Shown: in pieces, positions 32,883 to 41,138 of the stretch
Numbering within the stretch: the first letter of the stretch is position 1
Layout of the letters: each line of letters starts with the position of its first letter
Assembly: GCA_002707695.1 (NCBI GenBank)
Contig: PANR01000051.1
Span: forward strand, 1-41,138
Length of the DNA: 41,138 nucleotides
Source: Legionellaceae bacterium
GTDB lineage: Bacteria; Pseudomonadota; Gammaproteobacteria; UBA12402
Direction of reading: 5' to 3'
Notes under the pieces: model-generated
What the model was told of the DNA's origin: nothing
The model's database searches: none
What the model saw: the letters and a program-made list of their open reading frames with translations, nothing else
Position numbers and translations under genes: made by a program

Positions 32883-33826
32883 TGAAAGTGTATGCGCCTT
32901 CACAATTTGGCCGAGTCGCGGTTTTATATGGTGGTCTCTCACCCGAGCGCGAAGTATCTTTAACGTCGGGCAACACGTTGCTATCAGCATTACAGCGGGC
33001 CGGTGTCGATGCATTTGGTATTGATGTCGGTGAAAACTTAATTGAGCAATTACAACAATCGCCCAGTGACATGGTTTTTAGTGTGTTGCATAGTGGTCAG
33101 GGAGAGGATGGTACGGTTCAAGCGCTGCTCGAGTTAATGGGCTTGCCTTATCCAGGGTCTGGTGTGGCTGCCTGTGCACTGGCAATGGATAAATGGCGAA
33201 GTAAATTACTTTGGAAAGCATCAGATTTGCCAGTTTTGCCCGCTATTTTTTTAACACCAGGTGATGATTACCAACACGTCGCTGATGTGATTGATTTACC
33301 CTATTGTGTTAAGCCGTGTAGTGCTGGTTCAACCATTGGCATCAGCTGGGTTAAACGCCTAGATGAGCTGCCCGAAGCGGTTGCAAAAGCTCGCCAGTAT
33401 TCTAGCAATATCATCATAGAGCCTTTTGTTGTAGGGCGTGAATTTACGGTGGGCATTGTCCAAGATCAAGTATTGCCCGTGCTTGAAATTACAACACCGC
33501 AAGGTTTTTATGACTATGATGCAAAATATCATTCGTCGGATACTAAATTTCATTGCCCAGCAGATTTATCTAAAGAGAAAGCTGAGCAGATTCAAGATAT
33601 TGCCTGGCGTGCATTCATGGCCATTGCTGGCGAGGGTTGGGGGCGTATTGATTTTATGCAAGATAAAGCAGGACAGTTTTGGATATTAGAAATGAATCCT
33701 CTCCCGGGGATGACGCCGCGCAGTGATATCCCAATCGCGGCACAGGCGCTGGGCTGGTCGTATGAAGAAGTGGCCATAAAAATTTTGAGCTCAGCTAAGA
33801 TGACAACAACTAGCTCTATTTGCTAG
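32882..33826 (+). CDS. ddl: D-alanine--D-alanine ligase
   Basis: A 314-residue ATP-grasp enzyme making D-Ala-D-Ala for MurF. Seen: VLYGGLSPEREVSLTSG, HSGQGEDGTVQALLE, PGSGVAACALAMDK, CVKPCSAGSTIGI, and the metal-site segment ILEMNPLPGMTPRSD. The length matches DdlB. It is the last canonical dcw gene here. ftsQ, ftsA and ftsZ do not follow. Confidence 0.95.
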   Translation: MKVYAPSQFGRVAVLYGGLSPEREVSLTSGNTLLSALQRAGVDAFGIDVGENLIEQLQQSPSDMVFSVLHSGQGEDGTVQALLELMGLPYPGSGVAACALAMDKWRSKLLWKASDLPVLPAIFLTPGDDYQHVADVIDLPYCVKPCSAGSTIGISWVKRLDELPEAVAKARQYSSNIIIEPFVVGREFTVGIVQDQVLPVLEITTPQGFYDYDAKYHSSDTKFHCPADLSKEKAEQIQDIAWRAFMAIAGEGWGRIDFMQDKAGQFWILEMNPLPGMTPRSDIPIAAQALGWSYEEVAIKILSSAKMTTTSSIC

Positions 33827-33835
33827 ACTGCTTCC

Positions 33836-34555
33836 ATGAAGATACTGCTAAACACGGTGCTATTTTGTCGAACAATGTTGTTTCGCATTGTGTTCTGGTC
33901 TTTTACTGTCATCTACGGCTCACTCAGCTTGCTTGTTTTACCTTTCCCTTATAAATGGCGCTTTGCTTTTGTGACGCAGTGGGCGCGCCTTATGTTGTGG
34001 TGGTTATGGTTAAGTTGCGGTGTTCGCTATGAAATACGTGGTCAAAACAATATTCCTAAAGAGCCTTGTGTGATTTTATGCAAGCACTCTTCGGTTTGGG
34101 AAACCTTAGCTGCACCATTGATTTTTCGCATGCCGGCTATTGTTGCAAAGAAATCTTTATTACGCATTCCATTTTTTGGTTGGATGTTGGCGATGTGTGA
34201 GCCAATTGCTATCGATCGAAAACAAACCTCCTCGGCGATGAAACAAGTGTTGCAGCAAGGTAAAAAACGCTTAGAACAAGGAAGAAAAATTTTATTATTT
34301 CCAGAGGGCACGCGTGTTCCACCGGGTGAAGCCCGGGAATACAAGCCAGGTGGTGTATTATTAGCGAAGCGAAATCATCAAAAAATATTACCGGTTTCAC
34401 ATAATGCTGGTTTGTTTTGGTCTGACAAATCTTTTTTAATTAGGCCTGGTAAAGTTATTGTAACCATTGGCCCATTGATTGACACGCACGGTAAAAATAT
34501 TGATACCTTAAATGATATGACAAAAGATTGGATTGAGGCGAATACGAATGTTTAG
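33836..34555 (+). CDS. plsC: 1-acyl-sn-glycerol-3-phosphate acyltransferase
   Basis: A 239-residue membrane-associated acyltransferase producing phosphatidic acid. An N-terminal hydrophobic region precedes block I, KHSSVWET, an HX4E form of the usual HX4D found in one PlsC subgroup. Block III FPEGTRVPPGE and block IV-like ILPVSHNAG follow. It starts 9 bases after ddl and overlaps the next gene, so it is probably in the cell-wall operon. Confidence 0.9.
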   Translation: MKILLNTVLFCRTMLFRIVFWSFTVIYGSLSLLVLPFPYKWRFAFVTQWARLMLWWLWLSCGVRYEIRGQNNIPKEPCVILCKHSSVWETLAAPLIFRMPAIVAKKSLLRIPFFGWMLAMCEPIAIDRKQTSSAMKQVLQQGKKRLEQGRKILLFPEGTRVPPGEAREYKPGGVLLAKRNHQKILPVSHNAGLFWSDKSFLIRPGKVIVTIGPLIDTHGKNIDTLNDMTKDWIEANTNV

Positions 34556-34988
34556 ATCACGTAGTTTTTTGCTGAGTTTTATTTTATGTTTTCCTGCATT
34601 AACTTTTGCGATTGGTATGGACCCAACTTATTGCGTGAATATAGTGAAAGTGGTGCCTGAAAAGGGCAAGTGCCCGTTTGCTGTGGGAGGATACTCAGCC
34701 ACCCAAGTGCTGGATAGAAAAATTGGACGTTTTGTCTCAACAGTGGGTGATGATCGTTTTATTTATGATGGTTCTGTGGCGCTGCCTAGCAACTCAGAGT
34801 TAATTCAGTTGCGTGCCTGGGGCATGTTTGTGGCTAAGCACAAATCACCTGTTAAATTCTCTGAGACCATCGCCAAAGAGCCGCGCCGCGAATCCGATCA
34901 GTATGACCCCGCGATGAGAGGCTGGGTGATCATTCCTTCGTTAAATTGTAGAATGCGTTATGTTACTTCGCATGCTTGTTCGAAATAA
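34548..34988 (+). CDS. Secreted protein of unknown function
   Basis: A 146-residue protein whose ATG lies inside the last codons of plsC, with GAGG upstream. The signal peptide is about 20 residues (FRSRSFLLSFILCFPALTFA). The mature part has four Cys (TYCVN, GKCPF, LNCRM, HACSK) that could form two disulfides and a central VGGYSATQVLD segment. The overlap implies coupling to plsC. No family was recognised. Confidence 0.72.
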   Translation: MFRSRSFLLSFILCFPALTFAIGMDPTYCVNIVKVVPEKGKCPFAVGGYSATQVLDRKIGRFVSTVGDDRFIYDGSVALPSNSELIQLRAWGMFVAKHKSPVKFSETIAKEPRRESDQYDPAMRGWVIIPSLNCRMRYVTSHACSK

Positions 34989-35017
34989 ATAATTTTGGCG
35001 AGTTGGCGGTGATTGAT

Positions 35018-36172
35018 TTAAGACGTTTTGAGTTTGGCTGCTAGCTCATCAAGCTCATTTTTCTTAACACGAGTGTATTCTTCAGCCATGTTTTTCAAAT
35101 AAATAAGATGCTGTTTTGAGCCATCAAACACCCCGTGGTTTTTTACTGGAATGTTCATGTTGATGCGATAATAGTCCACTAAATGTGAGCCTGGCTCATT
35201 GATCAGGTCTTCTAAATAATCTTGTGACAGTAAGGTGTGGCTATGAACAAAGACATTAATTAAGATATGCCCCCATGCTAAAAAGCCCATCGAGCCTAAA
35301 GCTGATTCTTCGGGCATCAGAATATCTTTGTAGCTACCATCTCCTATGGAGATAATCCGGATGTTGCTGTTTGGGTAAAGTTTACGAGCAGCAAAATATG
35401 CCATCATGCTGGGAGTGTTAGCCACTAAGCCCCCGTCAACTAAAACGTTTGACTCGTTTTGCCCAACAAATGTTAGCTTGTATGGTGGGAAGGCTACAGG
35501 GGCTGACGTTGCGCCTAGCAACAGTTGATAGGTTGGTGTTTTTGCATAGGGAGCATTTCGCTTCCAGCTTGAAAACTCAACGATGTCACCCGTTTTTAAG
35601 TCAAAGCTTGGGAATATGAGTGGTTTTCTTGCATCACCAAGGATTATTTGATGATATTTGTTTTCGAGTCCTTGTTTGAGGGCTGCATGATCGTATAAAG
35701 CGCCGAATAAACCAAAACCAGTTTTAAGTTGATGTGAAAAAGATTGGCTGAAAATCTTGTGAGACAATTGAAAATATCCGGCCATGATGTCGGCAGTGGT
35801 GGGTGGCTGCATTTTTCCATCGATTTCTAGATTATTAGCATAGGCTGATGCGATCAGTGCGCCTGTTGATGTGCCAGCAAACAAGTCAAATGAGTCTGCA
35901 ATTTTGATACCGCTGCGTTGTTCAACATATTCAAGGATGCCAAGCGGTAAAATGCCCATGACGCCGCCACCCGATACGACGAGCACGTTCACAACTTTTC
36001 GTGGCGCCTGTACCGAGCTTGCTTTGTGCAGAAACAGAAACTTTTTATTTTGGTTTTGAAAGAGCTTGCTCTTGACGGCGTGGTTAACGCCTAAAAGGAT
36101 GATCGCAATGATTACCAGCGTGAGTATGACAGTGATGATTGCCGTTGTGAGAATCGTAACCGTTTGTTTCAT
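35018..36172 (-). CDS. Patatin-like phospholipase, membrane-anchored
   Basis: A 384-residue protein. One N-terminal hydrophobic segment (ILTTAIITVILTLVIIAIIL) anchors a patatin domain with oxyanion loop SGGGVMGILPLG, nucleophile elbow GTSTGA and the DGG motif carrying the dyad Asp (LVDGGLVANTP). It probably hydrolyses acyl lipids on the periplasmic or outer face. The ATG at 36172 is preferred over an upstream TTG at 36208. It converges on the secreted-protein gene ending at 34988. Confidence 0.9.
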   Translation of the reverse strand: MKQTVTILTTAIITVILTLVIIAIILLGVNHAVKSKLFQNQNKKFLFLHKASSVQAPRKVVNVLVVSGGGVMGILPLGILEYVEQRSGIKIADSFDLFAGTSTGALIASAYANNLEIDGKMQPPTTADIMAGYFQLSHKIFSQSFSHQLKTGFGLFGALYDHAALKQGLENKYHQIILGDARKPLIFPSFDLKTGDIVEFSSWKRNAPYAKTPTYQLLLGATSAPVAFPPYKLTFVGQNESNVLVDGGLVANTPSMMAYFAARKLYPNSNIRIISIGDGSYKDILMPEESALGSMGFLAWGHILINVFVHSHTLLSQDYLEDLINEPGSHLVDYYRINMNIPVKNHGVFDGSKQHLIYLKNMAEEYTRVKKNELDELAAKLKTS

Positions 36173-36314
36173 ATCACTATTTCTACAAGCAATTCGGTTT
36201 GGAGTCAAGCTAGACTAAAATTGGCATGTACCTCCCCAGGCTATGTCAAAAACTATTTTCACCATTCACCATTGGCAAATAGCGTGAATCCGATCAGTAT
36301 GCCACTACGAATAG

Positions 36315-36530
36315 TTAATCAGCCTTGCGTTGCTCATACGCCTGAGCATCCTGCGCGTTTAATTTAACTATAGTGGTGGGGCTTGAGCCTAATTGCACCA
36401 TTGGTATTATCGGCATAACACATCCCACGCTGGTATGTATGCAGAATGATGTTCCATATGCCAGGCGAGGCAGGCCAAATAGAGAGAAGGCTGCGGTAGA
36501 GATTAAGCAGATATTTACAATTTTCCTCAT
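36315..36530 (-). CDS. Small secreted protein with Cys pair, paralogue A
   Basis: A 71-residue protein with a signal peptide (about 24 residues) and AGGAG 7 bases before the ATG. The short mature part has CIHTSVGCVMPIIPM, a two-Cys loop followed by Pro/Ile, and a charged tail. The adjacent upstream gene (36549-36773) has the same layout (C...GSCVAPIPILP), so the two are diverged tandem duplicates. Function unknown. Confidence 0.7.
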   Translation of the reverse strand: MRKIVNICLISTAAFSLFGLPRLAYGTSFCIHTSVGCVMPIIPMVQLGSSPTTIVKLNAQDAQAYEQRKAD

Positions 36531-36548
36531 TGCATTTCTCCTGTGTTA

Positions 36549-36773
36549 TCAGTAGGTAACTGGCGGTGAATAAAGCTCTTCTCGAGTTCTGTTAAGGCCA
36601 ACAGCACTAGAGTAATTTGTCATCATCAATGGAAGAATAGGGATTGGTGCGACACAGCTGCCATCGAGTTGGAATGCTGGGGGCTCGCAATAAATTCCTA
36701 AAGCAGCGCTGGGCAGTGTGGCTGACAAGACAACGCTGGTGGCTATTAACGTTACTGCAATATTTCTCTTCAT
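36549..36773 (-). CDS. Small secreted protein with Cys pair, paralogue B
   Basis: A 74-residue protein starting at ATG 36771-36773 with AGGAGG 5 bases upstream. A longer frame from 36860 covers the promoter and is rejected. The signal peptide (MKRNIAVTLIATSVVLSATL) leads to a mature segment YCEPPAFQLDGSCVAPIPIL and a TREELYSPP tail. It is 18 bases upstream of paralogue A, likely one transcript. Confidence 0.72.
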   Translation of the reverse strand: MKRNIAVTLIATSVVLSATLPSAALGIYCEPPAFQLDGSCVAPIPILPLMMTNYSSAVGLNRTREELYSPPVTY

Positions 36774-36812
36774 CAAGGCCTCCTGGCTGACTGAAATAAA
36801 ACTAACTCTTTG

Positions 36813-36841
36813 AATATAGTCCAGGCTGCAGTGTTTATCAA
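36813..36841 (-). promoter_or_regulatory. Promoter of the small secreted-protein pair
   Basis: On the minus strand, TTGATA (36836-36841), a 17-base spacer and TATATT (36813-36818) give a start about 35 bases before the ATG of paralogue B. Confidence 0.55.
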
Positions 36842-36904
36842 GCTGGATGGACACAGCCAATCCCTTGCTTTCATTTTATTATATGTATTCATTAGTTAGC
36901 CAAC

Positions 36905-36962
36905 CTCCTCAAAAATCTGATTTTTTAGGAGTACACTCCTTATAAATCAAATTTTTGAGGAG
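36905..36962. promoter_or_regulatory. Double palindromic operator-like element
   Basis: Two successive 27-base dyads, CTCCTCAAAAAT...ATTTTTTAGGAG (36905-36931) and CTCCTTATAAAT...ATTTTTGAGGAG (36936-36962), are separated by TACA. Together they form a 54-base near-palindrome (36907-36960, 23 of 26 arm positions). The AGGAG-N4-CTCC core equals that of the element ahead of the DUF4143 gene (17058-17083). No gene of that type is next to it here. Confidence 0.6.
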
Positions 36963-37023
36963 TTGTTGTGTTCAGGCAAGTGTTGTTGACGACCACACGT
37001 TAGCGCATTGGCTGATGGTTGTT

Positions 37024-37053
37024 ATCAAAAGGGCGCCTTGGCGCCCTTTTGAT
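37024..37053. terminator. Strong bidirectional intrinsic terminator
   Basis: A perfect 14-bp stem (37024-37037 with 37040-37053) has a GGGCGCC/GGCGCCC core, a two-base centre, and A-run/T-run flanks. It lies 6 bases past the stop of the gene at 37059-37496 and would terminate leftward transcription. Confidence 0.8.
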
Positions 37054-37058
37054 TTGTG

Positions 37059-37496
37059 CTACTGGGTTGAAAAAACAACCACAGTCGTTCCCTGTGCTTG
37101 GCAGACAAATCCTTGCGAGCCATCAGCTTGTTTGGTAATAAAGACAGTCGACTTGGTGTTTGAACTTTTATCGGGTTTAGACACCGCTTGGCATTGCCCG
37201 GCAGGGTCTTGTGCATCGCCGATGGTGGCATTTAACTGCGCAGGGCCACCATAGGGCACGTAGCCTTTATCCTCATGCGATTGTGATGCATGGGGTGCAA
37301 CGGGGTCATTTTCCAGCTTGCCGAGGGAGTTTGTCACCACCACGCTTAATGGTTTTTGCAGATGGTTTACGATGGTCATATCTGCTTGGTCTGGGTGGCC
37401 TGGCGGCATGGGTGGAAAACCCGTGCTGGCTAATGCGGTGGCGCCGATGCCGGCCATTAAAGCTGTTGCTGCTAGTAATATTTTTGTTTTATTCAT
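37059..37496 (-). CDS. Secreted protein of unknown function
   Basis: A 145-residue protein with a signal peptide (MNKTKILLAATALMAGIGA to about residue 24) and AGGAG before the ATG. The mature part begins PPMPPGHPDQ, has a likely beta-sandwich region (MTIVNHLQKPLSVVVTN) and two Cys (AGQCQAV, GFVCQAQ). It is a single-gene unit closed by a strong terminator. It may fold like an immunoglobulin-type periplasmic protein, but no family was recognised. Confidence 0.72.
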   Translation of the reverse strand: MNKTKILLAATALMAGIGATALASTGFPPMPPGHPDQADMTIVNHLQKPLSVVVTNSLGKLENDPVAPHASQSHEDKGYVPYGGPAQLNATIGDAQDPAGQCQAVSKPDKSSNTKSTVFITKQADGSQGFVCQAQGTTVVVFSTQ

Positions 37497-37855
37497 TATA
37501 TTCTCTCCTGTTAGTTGTTGTCTTGCTGTGAATTATCAGCCAGAACTGTAATGGTAGAACATTACAACAGTACAGTCAAGTGTTTTATGGCGCTAAATTT
37601 AGCCAATATGAGCAGCCTTGCATATTGGTGGCTAAGCATACAGATAAAACAGCACTTTTCTCAAAAAGCCCCTTGCCCTTAACTGGAAAAAATGGTCTAC
37701 TGCGCGTCCTATGAAATTCCGTCGCTGGAGTTTCGCCGGAAACGGTAAGGTTATGTGCTTTACAGGTCTGGGTCTATATTTAACCACGCCTGTAGAACAG
37801 TTAAGTAACGAAATCGCTTTGCCACGCTAACGGCGGCTAGAAAAACGATTTAGGC
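37497..37855. other. Intergenic stretch without recognised gene
   Basis: No coding frame with supporting signals, tRNA or known RNA motif is visible. The segment 37700-37860 is relatively GC-balanced and could hold regulatory sequence for the str operon. Confidence 0.4.
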
Positions 37856-37884
37856 TTGACAGGAACCCTATGCCTCTTTAGAAT
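37856..37884 (+). promoter_or_regulatory. str operon promoter with GC-rich discriminator
   Basis: TTGACA (37856-37861), a 17-base spacer and TAGAAT (37879-37884) are followed at once by CGCGCG. A GC-rich discriminator is typical of ppGpp-inhibited promoters of translation genes. The leader to rpsL is about 100 bases. Confidence 0.8.
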
Positions 37885-37902
37885 CGCGCGACCTATACGG
37901 TG

Positions 37903-37963
37903 GCGTCCTATCGACGCATACGGTTTAGACCATCAAAAAGCGGCCAAAAAAAGGTCGTTTTTT
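37903..37963 (+). terminator. rpsL leader hairpins, possible attenuator
   Basis: A small stem GCGTC/GACGC (37903-37917) is followed by AAAAAGCGGCC (37935-37945) pairing with GGTCGTTTTTT (37953-37963), with two G-U pairs. The second stem ends in a T-run like an intrinsic terminator, inside the leader of an essential operon. Partial termination or antitermination is possible. Confidence 0.45.
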
Positions 37964-37990
37964 AATGATTACTTATAATTTGGGAAAGAT

Positions 37991-38365
37991 ATGGCCACAA
38001 TTAACCAATTAGTTCGCAAACCGAGGACGCGTAAGCCGGCAAAATCTAATGTGCCAGCATTAAACAGTTGTCCCCAAAAACGCGGTGTTTGCACGCGTGT
38101 TTATACCACAACGCCTAAGAAGCCAAACTCAGCGCTTCGTAAAGTGGCTCGTGTTCGCCTAACTAATAAGTATGAAGTCACTGCATATATTGGCGGTGAA
38201 GGCCATAACTTGCAAGAACACTCAGTGGTCTTGATTCGTGGTGGTCGTGTAAAAGATTTGCCGGGTGTGCGTTATCACGTTGTGCGCGGTAGCCTGGATA
38301 CTGCAGGTGTGAATGATCGTAAGCAGGGTCGTTCTAAGTATGGTACGAAGAAACCAAAAGAATAG
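37991..38365 (+). CDS. rpsL: 30S ribosomal protein S12
   Basis: A 124-residue decoding-centre protein of standard length. The conserved [16 protein letters not shown] loop and [13 protein letters not shown] keep the lysines whose mutation gives streptomycin resistance, so the sequence is of the sensitive type. The start [12 protein letters not shown] is canonical. It is the first gene of the str operon, 12 bases before rpsG. Confidence 0.99.
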   Translation: MATINQLVRKPRTRKPAKSNVPALNSCPQKRGVCTRVYTTTPKKPNSALRKVARVRLTNKYEVTAYIGGEGHNLQEHSVVLIRGGRVKDLPGVRYHVVRGSLDTAGVNDRKQGRSKYGTKKPKE

Positions 38366-38377
38366 GATTGATATAGA

Positions 38378-38902
38378 ATGAGAAGAAAACAAGCCCCCAA
38401 GCGCGATTTACTGCCTGATCCTAAATACGGAAGTGAATTGCTTGCTAAGTTTATTAACCATCTTATGGAATCAGGTAAGCGCTCGCTTGCAGAGCGTATT
38501 GTTTATGGCGCGCTAGAAACTGCTGAGCAGCGCATGAAAAACAAACCTGCCGAAAAGAAAGAAGGCGATGAAGAAGGTGGTGGCAGCGCTGGGTTGTTAA
38601 AGCCTTTAGAAATTCTTGAATTAGCGTTAAAAAAAGTTCGTCCAACGGTTGAAGTACGTTCACGCCGTGTGGGTGGTGCAACGTACCAAGTGCCTGTTGA
38701 AGTGCATGCAAAGCGTAGTATGTCATTAGGTATGCGTTGGATAATTAGCTCAGCAAGAAGTCGTGGTGAGAAATCAATGACTTTGCGTTTAGCGGGTGAA
38801 TTTGTTGATGCGTGTGAAGGGCGCGGTGCAGCGTTGAAAAAACGTGAAGATGTGCATCGTATGGCTAAAGCAAACCAAGCGTTCGCGCATTATCGTTGGT
38901 AG
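38378..38902 (+). CDS. rpsG: 30S ribosomal protein S7
   Basis: A 174-residue 16S rRNA head-assembly protein. [20 protein letters not shown] and [20 protein letters not shown] are diagnostic, and the C-terminus ends [11 protein letters not shown]. About 18 extra residues at positions 57-75 ([17 protein letters not shown]) enlarge the loop before the [11 protein letters not shown] helix; most S7 proteins are near 156 residues. It precedes fusA by 12 bases. Confidence 0.98.
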   Translation: MRRKQAPKRDLLPDPKYGSELLAKFINHLMESGKRSLAERIVYGALETAEQRMKNKPAEKKEGDEEGGGSAGLLKPLEILELALKKVRPTVEVRSRRVGGATYQVPVEVHAKRSMSLGMRWIISSARSRGEKSMTLRLAGEFVDACEGRGAALKKREDVHRMAKANQAFAHYRW

Positions 38903-38914
38903 AGGAGAGAGATT

Positions 38915-41014
38915 GTGCCACGTAGTACACCCATAGATTTATATCGCAACATCGGGATTATGGCGCATATCGATGCGGGTAAAACCACAACGACTGAGCG
39001 TATCCTATTTTATACGGGTATTTCACATAAAATCGGTGAAGTGCACGAAGGTGCTGCAACCATGGATTGGATGGAGCAAGAGCAAGAGCGCGGTATTACC
39101 ATCACATCAGCGGCAACGACTTGCTACTGGGCTGGCATGGATCAGCAATATAAAAAGCATCGTATTAACATTATCGATACTCCCGGACACGTTGACTTTA
39201 CCATTGAGGTTGAGCGCTCATTGCGCGTACTAGATGGCGCTGTTGCAGTTTTTTGTGCGGTAGGTGGTGTTGAGCCACAATCTGAAACAGTTTGGCGCCA
39301 GGCAAACAAATACAAAGTGCCTCGCATGGCATTTGTGAACAAAATGGATCGTACGGGTTCAAATTTCTTGAATGTTGTTGGTCAGATTAAAGATCGTTTA
39401 GGTGCAAACCCTATACCAATGCAACTGCCTATTGGTGCTGAAGAAAATTTTAAAGGTGTGGTTGATTTAATCCGCATGCAGGCTATTTATTGGGATGATG
39501 CAACAAAAGGCGCAAGCTACGAAGCTAAAGATATTCCTGACGATATGAAGGCAGACTGCCAGAAGTATCGTGAACAAATGTTAGAAGCGGCTGCTGAAGC
39601 TTCTGAAGAATTGATGGATAAATACTTAGGTGAAGGTGATTTATCTGCTGAAGATATTAAGCTTGGTATTCGCACGCAAACATTAGCGGGTGAAATGGTG
39701 CCTGTTTTTTGTGGTTCAGCGTTTAAAAACAAAGGTGTTCAAGCGTTGTTGGACGCTGTGATTGATTACATGCCATCACCAAAAGACGTGCCTGCCATCA
39801 AAGGTATTTTAGATGATGCGGCAGAAACAGAAGCTGAGCGCCACGCTGATGATAATGAGCCATTTGCGGCACTAGCGTTTAAAATTGCAACTGATCCATT
39901 CGTCGGTTCGTTAACTTACTTCCGCGTGTACTCAGGTGTGGTGAAAGCGGGTGATACTATTTATAACCCTGTTAAGTCAAAGAAAGAGCGCGTTGGTCGT
40001 CTTCTTCAAATGCACTCTAACAGTCGTGAAGAAATTAAAGAAGTTTACGCCGGTGATATTGCCGCTGCCGTGGGTTTAAAATCAGTGACAACAGGCGATA
40101 CGCTTTGTGATCAAAAACAAGTAATTACGCTTGAGCGTATGGAATTCCCAGAGCCTGTGATTTCTGTAGCGATTGAGCCAAAAACTAAGGCTGATCAAGA
40201 AAAAATGAGTATTGCGTTAGGTAAATTGGCGCAAGAAGATCCATCTTTCCGTGTACATACGGATGAAGAGTCAGGTCAAACTATTATTTCTGGTATGGGT
40301 GAGCTTCACTTAGAGATTATTGTCGATCGTATGAAGCGTGAGTTCAAAGTAGAAGCGAATGTGGGTAAACCACAAGTGGCTTACCGTGAAACTATTCGCA
40401 AATCAGTTGAGCAAGAAGGTAAATTTGTTCGTCAATCAGGTGGTCGTGGTCAGTACGGTCATGTGTGGTTGCGCATTGAGCCCAATGAGCCAGGTGCTGG
40501 TTTTGAGTTTAAAGACGAAATTTTTGGTGGTTCAGTGCCAAAAGAATATATCGCGCCAGTTGAAAAGGGTATTCAAGAGCAAATGGAAAACGGTGTGATT
40601 GCTGGTTATCCAGTGGTTGACGTCAAAGTCGCGCTTTACGATGGTTCTTACCATGATGTCGATTCAAGTGAAATGGCATTTAAGATGGCTGGTTCTATCG
40701 GTTTCAAGGAAGGTGCTAAGAAAGCAGGCGCTGTATTGCTTGAACCAATGATGAAGGTTGAAGCGATTACCCCAGAAGATTACATGGGTGATGTGATGGG
40801 TGATTTAAACCGTCGCCGTGGTATCTTGCAAGGCATGGATGATTCAGCAGGTGGTAAAATTATTCGTGCTGAAGTGCCGTTGGCAGAAATGTTTGGTTAT
40901 GCAACCGATTTGCGTTCGATGTCACAAGGTCGTGCAACCTATTCAATGGAATTTTTGAAATACGCAGAAGTGCCTAACAACATTGCACAAGAAATTATTG
41001 AGAAAAGAAGTTAA
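38915..41014 (+). CDS. fusA: Elongation factor G
   Basis: A 699-residue translocation GTPase of normal length. G1 [12 protein letters not shown], switch [14 protein letters not shown] and the [10 protein letters not shown] segment define the G domain. Domain IV carries [11 protein letters not shown] and the C-terminal part ends with [15 protein letters not shown]. The start is a GTG with AGAGGAGAGA upstream. tuf follows 42 bases later. Confidence 0.99.
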   Translation: MPRSTPIDLYRNIGIMAHIDAGKTTTTERILFYTGISHKIGEVHEGAATMDWMEQEQERGITITSAATTCYWAGMDQQYKKHRINIIDTPGHVDFTIEVERSLRVLDGAVAVFCAVGGVEPQSETVWRQANKYKVPRMAFVNKMDRTGSNFLNVVGQIKDRLGANPIPMQLPIGAEENFKGVVDLIRMQAIYWDDATKGASYEAKDIPDDMKADCQKYREQMLEAAAEASEELMDKYLGEGDLSAEDIKLGIRTQTLAGEMVPVFCGSAFKNKGVQALLDAVIDYMPSPKDVPAIKGILDDAAETEAERHADDNEPFAALAFKIATDPFVGSLTYFRVYSGVVKAGDTIYNPVKSKKERVGRLLQMHSNSREEIKEVYAGDIAAAVGLKSVTTGDTLCDQKQVITLERMEFPEPVISVAIEPKTKADQEKMSIALGKLAQEDPSFRVHTDEESGQTIISGMGELHLEIIVDRMKREFKVEANVGKPQVAYRETIRKSVEQEGKFVRQSGGRGQYGHVWLRIEPNEPGAGFEFKDEIFGGSVPKEYIAPVEKGIQEQMENGVIAGYPVVDVKVALYDGSYHDVDSSEMAFKMAGSIGFKEGAKKAGAVLLEPMMKVEAITPEDYMGDVMGDLNRRRGILQGMDDSAGGKIIRAEVPLAEMFGYATDLRSMSQGRATYSMEFLKYAEVPNNIAQEIIEKRS

Positions 41015-41035
41015 TAATAGAGTTTAAAAATTTAA

Positions 41036-41138
<103 letters not shown>

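Noticed and set aside
36774-36877. Minus-strand 33-codon frame behind a TATAAT near 36875
   Set aside because: It overlaps the promoter of the Cys-pair genes, has no ribosome site and shows no recognisable sequence.
36955-37531. Plus-strand frames of 77-106 codons
   Set aside because: They run antisense to the secreted-protein gene at 37059-37496 and cross its strong terminator.
37600-37860. A possible structured RNA upstream of the str promoter
   Set aside because: Only imperfect inverted segments around GGAGTTTCGCCGGAAACGG were found; no known RNA family pattern could be recognised.

Overview
The window is chromosomal DNA of a gammaproteobacterium of moderate to low GC. The evidence is a mraZ-type division/cell-wall cluster with a meso-diaminopimelate MurE motif, AcnA, PoxB, a type A RNase P RNA and an str operon (rpsL-rpsG-fusA-tuf). 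Short dispersed palindromes, decaying toxin-antitoxin loci and many small secreted proteins suggest a host-associated lineage, possibly Legionellales-like. That placement is inference.

Layout. (1) 1-5.99 kb: an accessory island bounded by two paralogous LuxR-type regulators in the same orientation. Between them lie a HAD phosphatase, a fold-type II PLP enzyme of the cysteine-synthase family, and a FAD amine oxidase fused to a degenerate copy of that PLP enzyme which has lost the PLP lysine. The two regulator genes share a candidate operator upstream. This is the best candidate here for an undescribed system. (2) 6.1-12.3 kb: acnA, higBA, a tRNA-dihydrouridine synthase, rsmI, and a RelE/Xre toxin-antitoxin pair whose toxin gene is split by a 143-bp non-coding inverted-repeat element with a 3-bp target duplication. 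(3) 12.4-18.9 kb: rnpB, a secreted low-complexity protein, a QEGLA-motif zinc peptidase-like protein, poxB, a VapC-like PIN remnant, and a DUF4143 ATPase plus a small P-loop protein behind tandem palindromic operators.

(4) 19.1-33.8 kb: the mra/dcw cluster, with a sigma70-type promoter and 10-bp-spaced MraZ boxes, then mraZ-rsmH-ftsL-ftsI, murE-mraY-murD-ftsW-murG-murC-murB and ddl. It departs from the usual order. Three tandem secreted-protein cassettes with near-identical leaders sit between ftsI and murE. murF is absent and a 116-bp palindromic repeat lies at its expected place. A secreted protein is coupled to ddl. plsC follows ddl where ftsQAZ would be expected. (5) 34.5-37.5 kb: secreted proteins, a membrane-anchored patatin-like lipase and a pair of Cys-containing mini-proteins. 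(6) 37.85 kb to the end: the str operon with a strong GC-discriminator promoter, a leader hairpin resembling an attenuator, rpsL, rpsG (with an acidic insertion), fusA and the start of tuf.

The core genes form tight, overlapping units for peptidoglycan precursor synthesis and translation. The accessory genes cluster between them with their own promoters. Several of those promoters place the predicted transcription start at the start codon.
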